A DNA stretch of 64,000 bases from Halorubrum alkaliphilum (GCF_017873815.1 NZ_JAGGKQ010000004.1:62001-126000); one strand, 5' to 3'; positions 42,598 through 51,041 are shown, numbered from the stretch's first letter. Numbers and translations: made by a program. Notes: a model not told the origin generated them from the letters alone.

Positions 42598-42993
42598 TCA
42601 GAACACGTCGCCGATCGCGACTTTCGCCTGCTGGCTGTCGCGATGGCTGCCGCCCCCGTGCCACCGGAGCGTCGGGAGCCTCGACGCCCGAACCGCCGTC
42701 GTCTTCAGGATCTGCGTGCCGGTCCCGCGCCGCCGGTACACGGCGAACCCGTACCACCCGCCCTGCTGCTGGAGCTTCCCGTGATACGTCTCGTAGATTT
42801 TGAAGTTGCCCGGGTTGCCGTCGGCGTGGCGGTGCGCGGTCGCCTTGAACTCCCACGGCGTGCCGTCTTTCAGCCCATCGTACCAGCTCGTGTCGAGCCG
42901 CTTCCCGTCCTCGTCGACGAGCCGAACGTTGTACCGATCCGCGAGGTGGTACTCACACGCCGTCCCGTGTTTGTTCGCCTTGTGTGACGGCAT
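42598..42993 (-). CDS. Putative PD-(D/E)XK nuclease
   Basis: 131 aa. HKANKHGTACEYHLADRYNV at the N-terminus, then TSWYDGLKDGTPWEFKATAH, which fits the D-(X)n-ExK core of restriction-like nucleases, and NFKIYETYHGKLQQQGGWY with a following strand. The pattern resembles haloviral Holliday-junction-resolvase-like or RecB-like nucleases. A minus-strand TATA (gatatataag, about 43027) lies 35-40 nt upstream of the ATG. Catalytic assignment is by pattern only. Confidence 0.65.
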   Translation of the reverse strand: MPSHKANKHGTACEYHLADRYNVRLVDEDGKRLDTSWYDGLKDGTPWEFKATAHRHADGNPGNFKIYETYHGKLQQQGGWYGFAVYRRRGTGTQILKTTAVRASRLPTLRWHGGGSHRDSQQAKVAIGDVF

Positions 42994-43125
42994 CGATCAC
43001 ACGCTCTCGCGCCTCGCACGCGTCTTATATATCAACTCCTCGCCACGTCTCGACGCCGGCCCACGGCTCGCGCCGCTCGCCCCGCGAGCGCGCTGTGGGC
43101 TATGGGCGACCCCGTAGTACGCGGG

Positions 43126-43147
43126 GGGTGTCCGGACGCGGACACCC
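43126..43147 (-). terminator. Strong hairpin downstream of the structural operon
   Basis: gggtgtcc/ggacaccc, 8 bp perfect with a 6-nt loop, 17 bp beyond the stop of the ATPase gene (minus strand). It may end or protect the viral structural transcript. Confidence 0.45.
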
Positions 43148-43163
43148 GGACACCGTACCGGAG

Positions 43164-44318
43164 TCATGCGGTTATGGCCTCCACCCTGTCCAGGGCTCCG
43201 GCGTGCTCGCCCTCGCGGATCTCCGGCCATCGGTCGCCGACCCACGACTTCCCGAATGGAACGAATTTGGCCGTCTCACGGTGTGAGAGTCCGTCCTCCT
43301 TACACGCTTTGACCGTCCACAGCGCCACGTCGTACGCGACTTCCCCCGGCTCGGGCTCCTCGTCGTCGTCCTCGTCCGTCCACGACCACACGGAGGGGTC
43401 TTTCGTGTCGTAGCGCCAGTCTGTCTGCGGAATCCCGTCGATCTCGAACTGGATATCTCGGAGTTCCCCCGACTTGATCTTGTCCGCGACGATCGCCCGC
43501 TTCTTGGCCGTCTTCTTGACGATCACGCCGACCCGCCACAGCAGCGGGTGGATCGACGACTCGTCGTGTGCGATGTAGATCAGCAGGCCGTCGTACTTCC
43601 GGATCTTGAACACGAGCGGCCCCATCTTCTGTCGCATCAGGTGGCCGCTCTTACCGCTCCCGGAGCCGACCGACGAGAACTCGTCGCCGAGGAACAGCTT
43701 GCGGGACTGGTCGTTTTCGAGCGGGTCACCGTCCTGGCGGACCCACTCGTCCATCGTCGCGAAGTTCGGGACGAACCCCGTTCGAGCCTCCCCGTCGCCG
43801 TCGATCCACGGGTCGGTCTCTTCGAGCGTCGGGATGTTGCTCGCCACCTTGTCGACGCCGAGGAGGTGCGTGGCGCGTTGCCCGAGGAGACCGGCGAAAT
43901 CGGTCTTTCCCGCGCCCATCTCGCCGAGTATCACGATCACCGGCGCGGGGGAGGTGATGATCTGGTCGAGCTGCTGGATGGCCTTCATCCCGGAGATGTC
44001 CGCCCGTTGCTGCTGGTCGCCCGTGAGGTGTTTCAGGGTCGGCATGTCGCCGTTCGCGAGGGCTTCCCGGCCGGTCTCCGTGGCGGCGATCGATCGGATC
44101 TGTTGGACCTCGCCGAGTTCGTCGTAGGTGCCCGGCATATGACCCGGCTGGGACGCCTCACGCGGGTCGTACTCGTTCGCGACGACGGAGAGGTACCGCG
44201 AGACCGTCGGGTCACGTACGACGCCCGTGTGGCGGTCGGCGTCAGCGTCGCGGACCCCGTAGCCGTCCTGATGCTCGCGGAACTGTGCCGGCGTGTATAC
44301 GTCGTTGTCGTCGGTCAT
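43164..44318 (-). CDS. Pleolipovirus VP8-like P-loop ATPase
   Basis: 384 aa from ATG 44318 (MTDDNDVYTPAQFREHQDGY). Walker A VIVILGEMGAGKTDFAGLL (about 140), Walker B candidate SRKLFLGDEFSSVG, then YDGLLIYIAHDESSIHPLLW with a possible sensor, and a C-terminal HTH-like part (LSHRETAKFVPFGKSWVGDR). Pleolipoviruses all encode such an NTPase as the last gene of the conserved block; its exact role in virion assembly or budding is not established. The start overlaps the stop of the tiny membrane protein upstream. Confidence 0.85.
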   Translation of the reverse strand: MTDDNDVYTPAQFREHQDGYGVRDADADRHTGVVRDPTVSRYLSVVANEYDPREASQPGHMPGTYDELGEVQQIRSIAATETGREALANGDMPTLKHLTGDQQQRADISGMKAIQQLDQIITSPAPVIVILGEMGAGKTDFAGLLGQRATHLLGVDKVASNIPTLEETDPWIDGDGEARTGFVPNFATMDEWVRQDGDPLENDQSRKLFLGDEFSSVGSGSGKSGHLMRQKMGPLVFKIRKYDGLLIYIAHDESSIHPLLWRVGVIVKKTAKKRAIVADKIKSGELRDIQFEIDGIPQTDWRYDTKDPSVWSWTDEDDDEEPEPGEVAYDVALWTVKACKEDGLSHRETAKFVPFGKSWVGDRWPEIREGEHAGALDRVEAITA

Positions 44319-44434
44319 GGGGCTACCTCGCGGAGCCGGGCGGCGGCCGCCCGGAGCGGTCGGTGATACAGGACGACGACCCCGACACACGCGGCCCAAA
44401 AGCCCACGGCGCGGAGTAGTTCGGCTTCAATCAT
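44315..44434 (-). CDS. 39-aa single-helix membrane protein
   Basis: MIEAELLRAVGFWAACVGVV then VLYHRPLRAAAARLREVAP: one transmembrane helix with a basic tail. Its ATG overlaps the stop of the upstream gene and its TGA overlaps the ATPase ATG, so it is embedded in the coupled structural operon. No family recognised. Confidence 0.6.
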   Translation of the reverse strand: MIEAELLRAVGFWAACVGVVVLYHRPLRAAAARLREVAP

Positions 44435-45251
44435 CGGCGACCGCCTCCGCGGTTCCGTTGGCGATCTCCTCGCCGGCTCCGGTCGTCTTCGGCTCGTCGA
44501 CGACCGCGCCGTCTCCGCTCACGTCGTCGGCGAGGTCGTCGAGGTCGATCGTCGGGAGGTCGCCCGGCCCGGTGCCGCCGATGTCCTCCTGGAAGGACTC
44601 GAAGACCTCCTTCACGGCGGTCTCGTCGACCATCGTCCCGCGTTCGCGGGCCTCCGCGCCGGTGTTGACCACCCGCTTCTGGATGTCGGCCCCGAACTCG
44701 CTCACCGAATCACGCATCACGTTGAGGGCGATGTGGGATTCGGTGAGCTTCCCGTAGATCGCTTCCATATGCGATTTAGCGGTGAGTAGCTTCGTGTCCT
44801 CGGCTTCGGAGAGCCACACTCCGCTGACGGTGAGTTCGTCGACGTCTTCGAGATGCTCGAACGACTGAACCGCCCAGCCGGATCCGCCGTTGACCGGGTA
44901 CGGGTTGGCGTCCTCGACGGTCTTTTCGGCCCACATCTCGGGGTCGACGTAGTACTTTTCGAGGGTGTCGCCCGTCGCATCGACGTGGTGAACGGGGATC
45001 ATGTGGCTCTCACGGAGCCGGCGGACGAACACGACCCAGAACCCGAAGAGGGGCGGGCCGAACAGGAACAGCGCGGCGGTCCACCCGATGACGATGGGCG
45101 GGACCGACGGGAGCGACGGGCGGAAGATCACGAGCGCCGCACCGACGCTGAACAGGAGCCCGAGAACGACGAGCTGCCCCTCGGCGAGGACGTACGTGAG
45201 TCGGTCACTCCAGCCGCCGAAGGTCCCGGAGAGATCGCCGTCGTCGCTCAT
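44427..45251 (-). CDS. Viral membrane protein (pleolipovirus ORF7-like)
   Basis: 274 aa. Two membrane helices at about 24-42 and 52-75 (LVVLGLLFSVGAALVIFRPS, VIGWTAALFLFGPPLFGFWV), then a cytoplasmic or intravirion domain (about 85-210; ESHMIPVHHVDATGDTLEKY, AKSHMEAIYGKLTESHIALN) and an acidic C-terminus. Position between the ORF6-like and ATPase genes matches the conserved pleolipovirus block. Start ATG overlaps the upstream stop. Confidence 0.75.
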   Translation of the reverse strand: MSDDGDLSGTFGGWSDRLTYVLAEGQLVVLGLLFSVGAALVIFRPSLPSVPPIVIGWTAALFLFGPPLFGFWVVFVRRLRESHMIPVHHVDATGDTLEKYYVDPEMWAEKTVEDANPYPVNGGSGWAVQSFEHLEDVDELTVSGVWLSEAEDTKLLTAKSHMEAIYGKLTESHIALNVMRDSVSEFGADIQKRVVNTGAEARERGTMVDETAVKEVFESFQEDIGGTGPGDLPTIDLDDLADDVSGDGAVVDEPKTTGAGEEIANGTAEAVADD

Positions 45252-45829
45252 GCCTTGATCACCCCGCTATCCTCGCGCCACAGGACGTATCCCGCGCCGC
45301 CGAGCGACGTGAGAACCGCGAGTCCCATCCCCGAAAACAGGCCGCTCTCCCCGCCGAAGTACTGGAACGGGTCGTCTCCGGAGGCGTCCATGTCGGTCGA
45401 GAGTCGGACGGACTCGCCACCCGCGCCGACGGTCGCGGCGTGGCCGCCGCCGAACTCCTCGACCGGGAAGACGAGCACGGTGGTCCCGTCGAAGACGCGT
45501 TCGGTCGAGACGGGGACGCGGGTCGCGCCAGCCTCTCCGATGCCGGCGGTGTCGTCGGACATGCTCACGCGGGTGGGTCGATCGGCTTCGACCGCGACGC
45601 GGAGCTGGTCGTCGGCGAACTCCCAGCCGACGAGCGTCGTCGAGGACTCCAGTCGGATCTCCTCTTGGTTCGCGAGCGTGTCGGCTTCCGAGTCGGACTC
45701 GATCACGTCGGTGACGTTGGCGTCGGTCGGATCCTCCTGTGCGGACGCGCCGCCGGCGAGCCCAAAGCCCACGACGGCCGCGAGGGTGACGACTCCGATG
45801 ACGACAACGAGCCGGATGCTCCGGGTCAT
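45248..45829 (-). CDS. Viral secreted membrane protein (pleolipovirus ORF6-like)
   Basis: 193 aa from ATG 45829 (MTRSIRLVVVIGVVTLAAVV). A signal peptide ending near GGASAQED (about 30), a beta-rich external domain (STTLVGWEFADDQLRVAVEA, TERVFDGTTVLVFPVEEFGG) and a C-terminal helix (GLFSGMGLAVLTSLGGAGYV then LWREDSG). Predicted to be exposed outside the membrane. Start overlaps the spike stop (ATGA). Longer upstream reading is excluded because it would lie inside the spike gene. Confidence 0.75.
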   Translation of the reverse strand: MTRSIRLVVVIGVVTLAAVVGFGLAGGASAQEDPTDANVTDVIESDSEADTLANQEEIRLESSTTLVGWEFADDQLRVAVEADRPTRVSMSDDTAGIGEAGATRVPVSTERVFDGTTVLVFPVEEFGGGHAATVGAGGESVRLSTDMDASGDDPFQYFGGESGLFSGMGLAVLTSLGGAGYVLWREDSGVIKA

Positions 45830-47808
45830 TTGCCCGGGATGTAGAGGGACGCGATCTGTCTCACCGCTCCGAAGAGAACGAGGACGACGGCGACCCCGGC
45901 GGCGGCTGCCGCGCCACCCGGAACCTCGGGGATCCCGCCGTCGAACGGGTCCCACCCGCCAAGTACCCCGTCATCGTCCATCGCGTCCTCGTACCGCTCG
46001 ATGAGTTCCTGATTCTGGTCCTCTAGATCGTCCCACTCCTCCTGAGTGATGTAGTTCTCGTCGTTCTGCGGCTCGGTCCGGGTATACTCGGTTTCGCCGA
46101 CCTCCTCGCCGTCGCTGTTTTCGATGGCTTCGATCGTGAACGGGTCGTTAATTTGGACGGTCTCATAGCCTGTCTCGCCGTCCTCGGCGTAGACGCTCGC
46201 GGGCTCGTCCTCGTCGACGTAGGCGCGGTCGATCTCCGCGGTTACCTCGGCGATCTCGGCGATCCCGAGATCGGTATCGACCTCGTAGGACCCGTTGGCC
46301 TCCTCGAAGCTGCTGGCGGTGACCTCGGCGGCGTCACCTTGGTTGGTGACGATCTCGAAGTCCGTGGGGTCGTCGGGAAGCGATCCGAAGGTGACCGTGC
46401 CGCCGTCGATCCCGGTCTCGAAGTCGGTCCACTCCTCGGCAGTCCGCTCCACTTGGTCGGACACGTCGGCGACCCACGTCCCCCCATCCTCATCCTCGTC
46501 GAAGTCGTCGGTCACGACCTCGACCGTCCCCTGATTGGTGGGCACTTGGTAGAGCGTGTCCGCATACGGCTCGTCGGTAAAGACGAGCTCGCCCTGACTG
46601 ATTGTCGGCTCGACCTCGGCCCAGCCGCCGGAGCCGAGCGCCGGGTCGTATGTGAAGTACAGATCCCCGTCCTCGGCGGCAGGGTCGTAGCTGTTGCCGG
46701 TCTGGAACCCGTCTTCTGGCGGGCTCGTCGGAGCCATCAACCCGGAGATGGTGATATCACGGTCGTCGAAGGAGATCGTCGCCTCCCGGTCCGGGTCCAC
46801 CGGGATATTGAGCGCGATAAGATCCGCCACCGCCTGCGGATACTCCTCGTCATCGCTCAGTAGTTCCGCCTGCTCGCGTGGTGTGAGTAGGTCCGCCACG
46901 TCGATACTACCGGACTGTACCTCGGAGTAGACGTTCGCCGTCCAGTTCTGGAGTCCGCCGGTAACGCTATCTAATTCGTCCTCTATTTCTTCAAATATCT
47001 CGCCGAATCCCTCCACGTCCAGATACCCGCTAAAATTATCTCCATCGCTCGGGTGTTTAACTATGATTTCCCGGCTCGTCGTGGAATAACCCGGTGCTCG
47101 GGGGTAGTCGACTGTCGACCATCCGCTAGTATCCCAAACAGGTGTGTGCGTCTCCACCTCAAATTCACCGTTCGCAGTCTCAACCATTTGGGACCCCTCT
47201 ACCGTCTCCCATCCGGTAAAATTGCGAGTACTCTGATCCTCCATCGTGATTACGTCGTCTACGTCCAATTCCTCCGACTGATCGAGGCTATTGTAGATCC
47301 CCCGGAACTCCCGAACCGACTCGTTCCACGTTTTGAGTAGATTCTCCTGAACGGTCACAAAGTGCTCCCGAGCCGCCTCATCCGCCGCATCTTGGACAAC
47401 TTCCAGCGACGACTCGTTATTCAACTCCTCTATCGCCGCGATTTTCCCATCAGTATATGCGATGTTACCTATCCCAGATATGATGTTTTTGTTGTCGATG
47501 AAGGTACTCTCATTCTCCGATTTGGTTCGCGTCGTCATCTGAAACACCTGATTATGTAGAGCGTCCGGCCCGAGTCCGTCGGTTGGTTCGTCACCTGTCA
47601 GGGCCTCATACCCCTCTCGGACCGCCCAGCCGACTGCCGCCGCGGCTCCAGAACTCGCAACGCCGATTGCCAACGGTGGGAGGGCCTGCGCCTCCCCGAC
47701 GGGTCCGCGGGTCGAGCCCATCCCCACCGCGAGGGTGCCGGTCGCCCCGATCCCTTTGACGAACGTTCTGCGGTCGATACGACTCTCGGGTTCCGTGTTG
47801 TGTGACAT
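45826..47808 (-). CDS. Spike protein (pleolipovirus VP4-like) with Tat signal
   Basis: 660 aa. Twin-arginine signal (IDRRTFVKGIGATGTLAVG, about 12-30), so exported folded. A large acidic ectodomain follows, helical around 110-170 and beta-rich with several repeats of TVTFGSLPDDPTDFEIVTNQG-like strands around 460-560. A C-terminal region has a coiled segment (EEWDDLEDQNQELIERYEDA), then the membrane anchor (GAAAAAGVAVVLVLFGAVRQ). Pleolipovirus spikes have this design (C-terminal anchor, fusion role). The DNA for about residues 80-280 is visibly less GC-rich than the rest. Confidence 0.82.
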   Translation of the reverse strand: MSHNTEPESRIDRRTFVKGIGATGTLAVGMGSTRGPVGEAQALPPLAIGVASSGAAAAVGWAVREGYEALTGDEPTDGLGPDALHNQVFQMTTRTKSENESTFIDNKNIISGIGNIAYTDGKIAAIEELNNESSLEVVQDAADEAAREHFVTVQENLLKTWNESVREFRGIYNSLDQSEELDVDDVITMEDQSTRNFTGWETVEGSQMVETANGEFEVETHTPVWDTSGWSTVDYPRAPGYSTTSREIIVKHPSDGDNFSGYLDVEGFGEIFEEIEDELDSVTGGLQNWTANVYSEVQSGSIDVADLLTPREQAELLSDDEEYPQAVADLIALNIPVDPDREATISFDDRDITISGLMAPTSPPEDGFQTGNSYDPAAEDGDLYFTYDPALGSGGWAEVEPTISQGELVFTDEPYADTLYQVPTNQGTVEVVTDDFDEDEDGGTWVADVSDQVERTAEEWTDFETGIDGGTVTFGSLPDDPTDFEIVTNQGDAAEVTASSFEEANGSYEVDTDLGIAEIAEVTAEIDRAYVDEDEPASVYAEDGETGYETVQINDPFTIEAIENSDGEEVGETEYTRTEPQNDENYITQEEWDDLEDQNQELIERYEDAMDDDGVLGGWDPFDGGIPEVPGGAAAAAGVAVVLVLFGAVRQIASLYIPGK

Positions 47809-47831
47809 AATGAAATCCGTGGGCTGTGGGC

Positions 47832-48257
47832 TTAGGCCGTGTAGCTAATCCAGACGGTCGCGACCGACAGGAGCAGGGTGAAGAACACGCGGCTCAGGTC
47901 GTGGTAGTTCACCAAGGTCTCGAACGCCGGAATGAACACGTACATGAGCGGCGCGAGGAACGCGATCGCGACGATCGCGAGTTCTTCCGGCTGGTAGTCG
48001 TTGCCGTCGATCGCGTTGGTCGCGAGGATCCACGCGACGCCGCCGAGCACGATCAGGAGCGCGGCCGAGATCTCGGCCCCGGCGACCGTCCAGATCGGGC
48101 TCGCGAAGTCGTACCCACCGAAGATGTTGACCTCGAAGGTGAACACGCCGAAGATGAACGACCCGAAGAACGGGACGATCGCCAGCGCGAGGGTGTCGAG
48201 GAGCATGTTCTGTTTGCCGCTCAGGTTCGTCAGACCGGACGTGTATGAGGTTGCCAT
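47832..48257 (-). CDS. Internal membrane protein (pleolipovirus VP3-like)
   Basis: 141 aa with four hydrophobic helices (LALAIVPFFGSFIFGVFTFE, IWTVAGAEISAALLIVLGGV, LAIVAIAFLAPLMYVFIPAF, RVFFTLLLSVATVWISYTA). Small four-helix proteins preceding the spike gene are the major internal membrane proteins of pleolipovirus virions. First gene of the minus-strand structural operon, 23 nt before the spike. Identification is by topology and gene order. Confidence 0.78.
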   Translation of the reverse strand: MATSYTSGLTNLSGKQNMLLDTLALAIVPFFGSFIFGVFTFEVNIFGGYDFASPIWTVAGAEISAALLIVLGGVAWILATNAIDGNDYQPEELAIVAIAFLAPLMYVFIPAFETLVNYHDLSRVFFTLLLSVATVWISYTA

Positions 48258-48369
48258 ACCCGTGTGCGGGCCACGGTGACCGTAATGAACCCGAGGATTG
48301 TGGATACGGCATGGATACGCAGGGGATACGGCGGTACTGTTTTGTACCCCACCGTGCCCGCAGGGATCG

Positions 48370-48576
48370 ATGTCGTCACTACGAAAGCTAGTCGACTGCG
48401 ACGGAACGCCTCGAGTAACGCTCGATAAAGGTGAACTCGGCGTAGATGGAGTTCTCGACGAGGGAGAGATCCCGGCGGATCAGCACATGCACGTCCAGCG
48501 GTTGAGTCGCGGGGTGTACGTGGTTCGCGCCGTCGACGACGATGGGATCCCCGAGCTTCCCGAGGTGGTTCGGTGA
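48370..48576 (+). CDS. 68-aa conserved small protein, divergent from structural operon
   Basis: MSSLRKLVDCDGTPRVTLDK opening, then ELGVDGVLDEGEIPADQHMH and RLSRGVYVVRAVDDDGIPEL. The alternating strand pattern is reminiscent of AbrB/SpoVT-like or short beta-barrel regulators, but I cannot name a family. Starts 112 bp from the VP3-like gene on the opposite strand, a typical place for a viral regulator. Confidence 0.6.
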   Translation: MSSLRKLVDCDGTPRVTLDKGELGVDGVLDEGEIPADQHMHVQRLSRGVYVVRAVDDDGIPELPEVVR

Positions 48577-48817
48577 AACCCGCTGGAAGGGGGTTCTCGA
48601 CGCGACCCCGTGGGGTTCGACGTAGATGTATTCACGATCCGCGATCTATGCACATCCCCGTGGGCTATGGGCGCGAGAGGTGCATCAGATCGGCAGGGGT
48701 CGGGTGGGGTCCCCGCGGTGATCGCGGGGGATCACCCGGCACTCCTTATGAACGAGCGGGGGTCGAGTCACCGCGGATCGACGGGATCGCGACCCCGGTA
48801 CATACGGAGGGGCATGA
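48577..48817. other. Provirus intergenic region with repeat motif and hairpin
   Basis: 240 bp. Holds gtgggctatgggcg at 48660-48673 and a perfect 7-bp hairpin ccccgcg/cgcgggg (48711-48729) that competes with an overlapping pairing ggtgatc/gatcacc. No ORF supported. Confidence 0.55.
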
Positions 48818-49078
48818 ATGACCCGTCGAACCAGCCTGAAAATCACCGACGAGCGGGAGCGGCGGCTGGAGCGGGCGACCGAGATCGTGGCGAGCGGTCC
48901 CGACGACGACCCGCCGATGAGTGTCGTGATCGACGCGGCGCTCGCGCACTTGGTGGAGAGTGAAGAGAACATTCGGGACGCCCGCGACGAGTATGAGCCG
49001 GTGCTTATTCAGGAACTGTGTAACACGTCGGTTCTCGGGTTACAGTACCGGACGCGTATAAAAAGTCGATGGCGTTAA
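48818..49078 (+). CDS. Ribbon-helix-helix-like DNA-binding protein
   Basis: 86 aa. [20 protein letters not shown] at the N-terminus gives the short beta strand and first helix, and [20 protein letters not shown] the second helix of an RHH fold. The C-terminal part includes [19 protein letters not shown] recognise this as a family frequent in haloarchaeal chromosomes and elements. Likely a small transcriptional regulator. Convergent overlap of 4 bp with the pilin gene. Confidence 0.75.
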   Translation: MTRRTSLKITDERERRLERATEIVASGPDDDPPMSVVIDAALAHLVESEENIRDARDEYEPVLIQELCNTSVLGLQYRTRIKSRWR

Positions 49079-49560
49079 TTAGCAGAGAAGTCGATCTCGT
49101 CGTCCCCGACCTCGAGCACTTCACCAAGTTCGAACGTGCGGTCAAGGAGGAAGGAGTCACTAGGGTTGTGAACGATTCGAACTCGGACATCCTCAGAAGT
49201 CACCGTATCGCTGCCTTGAGTGAATTCCCCGGTTACGGAGTTCCCAACAGTGAGTGCTTCTTCGATGTCTCCTTCGACACGGTCAGTACTATCTTCCGCA
49301 TCGCTCACAATCACGGTCAGTGTGTCCGAGTCAATTCGATCACCGCCATTGTGTTCAATAGTTATATTGCCATCTCCATCGGTATCAATTTCAACGCTCA
49401 ACTGCGCCGTCGGCTGATTATCTCCGAGCGAGTCGCCGAGTCCGAGCACGAACGTCCCGATGACGGCGGCGAGGATCACAGTGATTGCGACCATCAGTAT
49501 AACGCCGATAACGGGACTGACGGCACGGTTCTCCGATTTGAACGGGTTGGTTGGTTTCAT
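49075..49560 (-). CDS. Type IV pilin (archaeal PilA-like)
   Basis: 161 aa from ATG 49560 ([20 protein letters not shown]). The short basic leader followed by [20 protein letters not shown] is the archaeal Pilin_N class III signal: cleaved by PibD, with the hydrophobic helix driving assembly. The remainder is a beta-rich acidic head ([40 protein letters not shown]). An alternative Met lies six codons upstream. Lower GC than neighbouring provirus genes suggests recent acquisition. Confidence 0.88.
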   Translation of the reverse strand: MKPTNPFKSENRAVSPVIGVILMVAITVILAAVIGTFVLGLGDSLGDNQPTAQLSVEIDTDGDGNITIEHNGGDRIDSDTLTVIVSDAEDSTDRVEGDIEEALTVGNSVTGEFTQGSDTVTSEDVRVRIVHNPSDSFLLDRTFELGEVLEVGDDEIDFSAN

Positions 49561-49726
49561 GGGTTTGAATCCAGCCATACGCCGCCACGGGTCGGAACGC
49601 ACCGATCCCGTACGGTTGCTGGTTATTTGAATGGTAATGGAACTCACGTATGTACTTACCGATCTGCTTATCAGGTGTAAAAATTAGTTGGGTAGGTTCA
49701 AATCAGTAGCCGAGCGATCGGATCGC

Positions 49727-50503
49727 ATGGAGCCCACGGCCCACGCCCTCGCCCGCACCTACAGCGATCGGGTGTACCCCGACCCGTGGGAAAAGGTCCT
49801 CGACCACCGCCGCGTCGTCGAGTACGCCGCCGACCACCCGAACGCCGGCCGCGTCCGCGTCGGCAACGCCCTCGACCTCCCGAACGAACGCGTTCGCGGC
49901 TGGTTGAACGGAGCCCTCCCCGACCCCGTCCGCGGGATCAACACGGCCACCGACTACGGTTGGATCGACCCCGACCCCGACGGCGAGACCGCCGCGGCGC
50001 TCGGCGAGCTGCTCGCGCACGTGCTGGCCGGCGGCAGCATCGGGCAGCGGACGTTCGGCGTTGCCGTGACGCTCGGCCGGCGTGTCGGTATCGACGAGAT
50101 ACAGGCCGCCTTCGAGCGCGTCGGCGTGGAGACGACGACCCGGCACGATGACGCGTCCGGGCGCGCGACGGAGGTTGTCCCGACCGCCGACAGGTCGGTT
50201 CTCGGTCGGTGCCTCGTCACGATGGGCGCGGCACGCGGCGAGAAGACCGATCTCGACCGACTCCCGCCGGTCGTGTGGGACGTTCCGCCCGCGGTCCGTG
50301 AGTCGTTCGCGCGGATCTACGTCCGCCACCGGGCGATCGAGCAGGACGGGAGGGCCACCCTTTCGATTCAGGAACGCCGACCGAACTCGTACCTCGACGA
50401 TCTCCGTCGGTTGCTCACGGACTCGACCGGCGAAAGGGTGACCGTCGGCGACCGGGCCGTGACGATCTCGGCGGACGCGGCTCGTGAGTTGGGGGTCGTG
50501 TAG
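49727..50503 (+). CDS. HTH protein with degenerate LAGLIDADG-like core
   Basis: 258 aa from ATG 49727 (MEPTAHALARTYSDRVYPDP). A helix-turn-helix at about 32-75 (VGNALDLPNERVRGWLNGAL), then segments spaced like a LAGLIDADG endonuclease: ALGELLAHVLAGGSIGQRTF and later VRESFARIYVRHRAIEQDGR, with matching beta strands. The acidic catalytic residues expected at the ends of the two helices are missing (AGG, RHR), so it is probably a DNA-binding relic. A family common in haloarchaeal genomes and elements; function unknown. Confidence 0.65.
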   Translation: MEPTAHALARTYSDRVYPDPWEKVLDHRRVVEYAADHPNAGRVRVGNALDLPNERVRGWLNGALPDPVRGINTATDYGWIDPDPDGETAAALGELLAHVLAGGSIGQRTFGVAVTLGRRVGIDEIQAAFERVGVETTTRHDDASGRATEVVPTADRSVLGRCLVTMGAARGEKTDLDRLPPVVWDVPPAVRESFARIYVRHRAIEQDGRATLSIQERRPNSYLDDLRRLLTDSTGERVTVGDRAVTISADAARELGVV

Positions 50504-50764
50504 CTATTCGAGATCGTCGGCGTTGAGGTCGCCCGCGAGGTACGCTCGCCCCCGATCGGTGATGTGGTAGTATCCCCGTTTCTCGGGCGCTTTCGCGACG
50601 AGCCCGTGGTCGTCGAGAACCGGGAGACGCCGCTTCACGGTCGGATGCGAGACCCCATCGATATTGTGAGAAATAACGGCCGGCGGGATCTCTAGGTCGG
50701 ACTCCTCAAGCAGTTCCAGTATCGCGGGGTCCGACTTCGTCATCCACGACACCAACGGGCGCAT
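50504..50764 (-). CDS. Winged-helix repressor of the PhiH1 type
   Basis: 86 aa. MTKSDPAILELLEESDLEIP, NIDGVSHPTVKRRLPVLDDH and GYYHITDRGRAYLAGDL form a winged helix as in the repressor of Halobacterium phage PhiH1. Convergent with the HTH gene (0 bp gap) and facing away from the integrase operon across 400 bp. Likely keeps lytic or excision genes off. An internal Met at residue 8 is an alternative start. Confidence 0.8.
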   Translation of the reverse strand: MRPLVSWMTKSDPAILELLEESDLEIPPAVISHNIDGVSHPTVKRRLPVLDDHGLVAKAPEKRGYYHITDRGRAYLAGDLNADDLE

Positions 50765-50786
50765 ACCTGCCTAACTCGATTCCGAT

Positions 50787-50799
50787 GTGATAACATCAC
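50787..50799. promoter_or_regulatory. Candidate operator near the repressor gene
   Basis: gtgataacatcac, a perfect 5+3+5 inverted repeat 23 bp upstream of the repressor ATG; it could be an autoregulatory site. Confidence 0.35.
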
Positions 50800-50856
50800 G
50801 TGAGACGTTGACCTTCGATCCTATTTAGTCCCTGTTCTAATACCATCTAGTATCAA

Positions 50857-51041
50857 AATATAAATAGCCCGCATTCTTGTGTCACAGACATCGGAAGCAC
50901 TCCCGCGGACCCGTCGCTCCTCGATGGGTCCCGTCGTTCGCAAAAGCGGACCCCGCTGGTGGGACAGCGGGTCCGCGTGAGCTTCCGTGAGCAAGCACGA
51001 AAGCCATGTATTCGCACAACGCTGGGGGCCTAAAAGCCCCC
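50857..51041 (+). ncRNA. Possible structured RNA between repressor and integrase operon
   Basis: A TATA-like aatataaata (about 50857-50866; also readable on the minus strand) is followed by three strong hairpins: 50907-50916/50922-50931 (10 bp, one G-T), 50946-50957/50965-50975 (11 bp with one bulge) and 51024-51029/51036-51041 (6 bp). No ORF covers them. They could be a non-coding RNA or part of a replication origin. Confidence 0.4.

Noticed and set aside
44853-46004. 383-codon plus-strand frame opposite viral membrane protein genes
   Set aside because: Opposite to an operon with start-stop overlaps at every joint; the shadow product is low-complexity.
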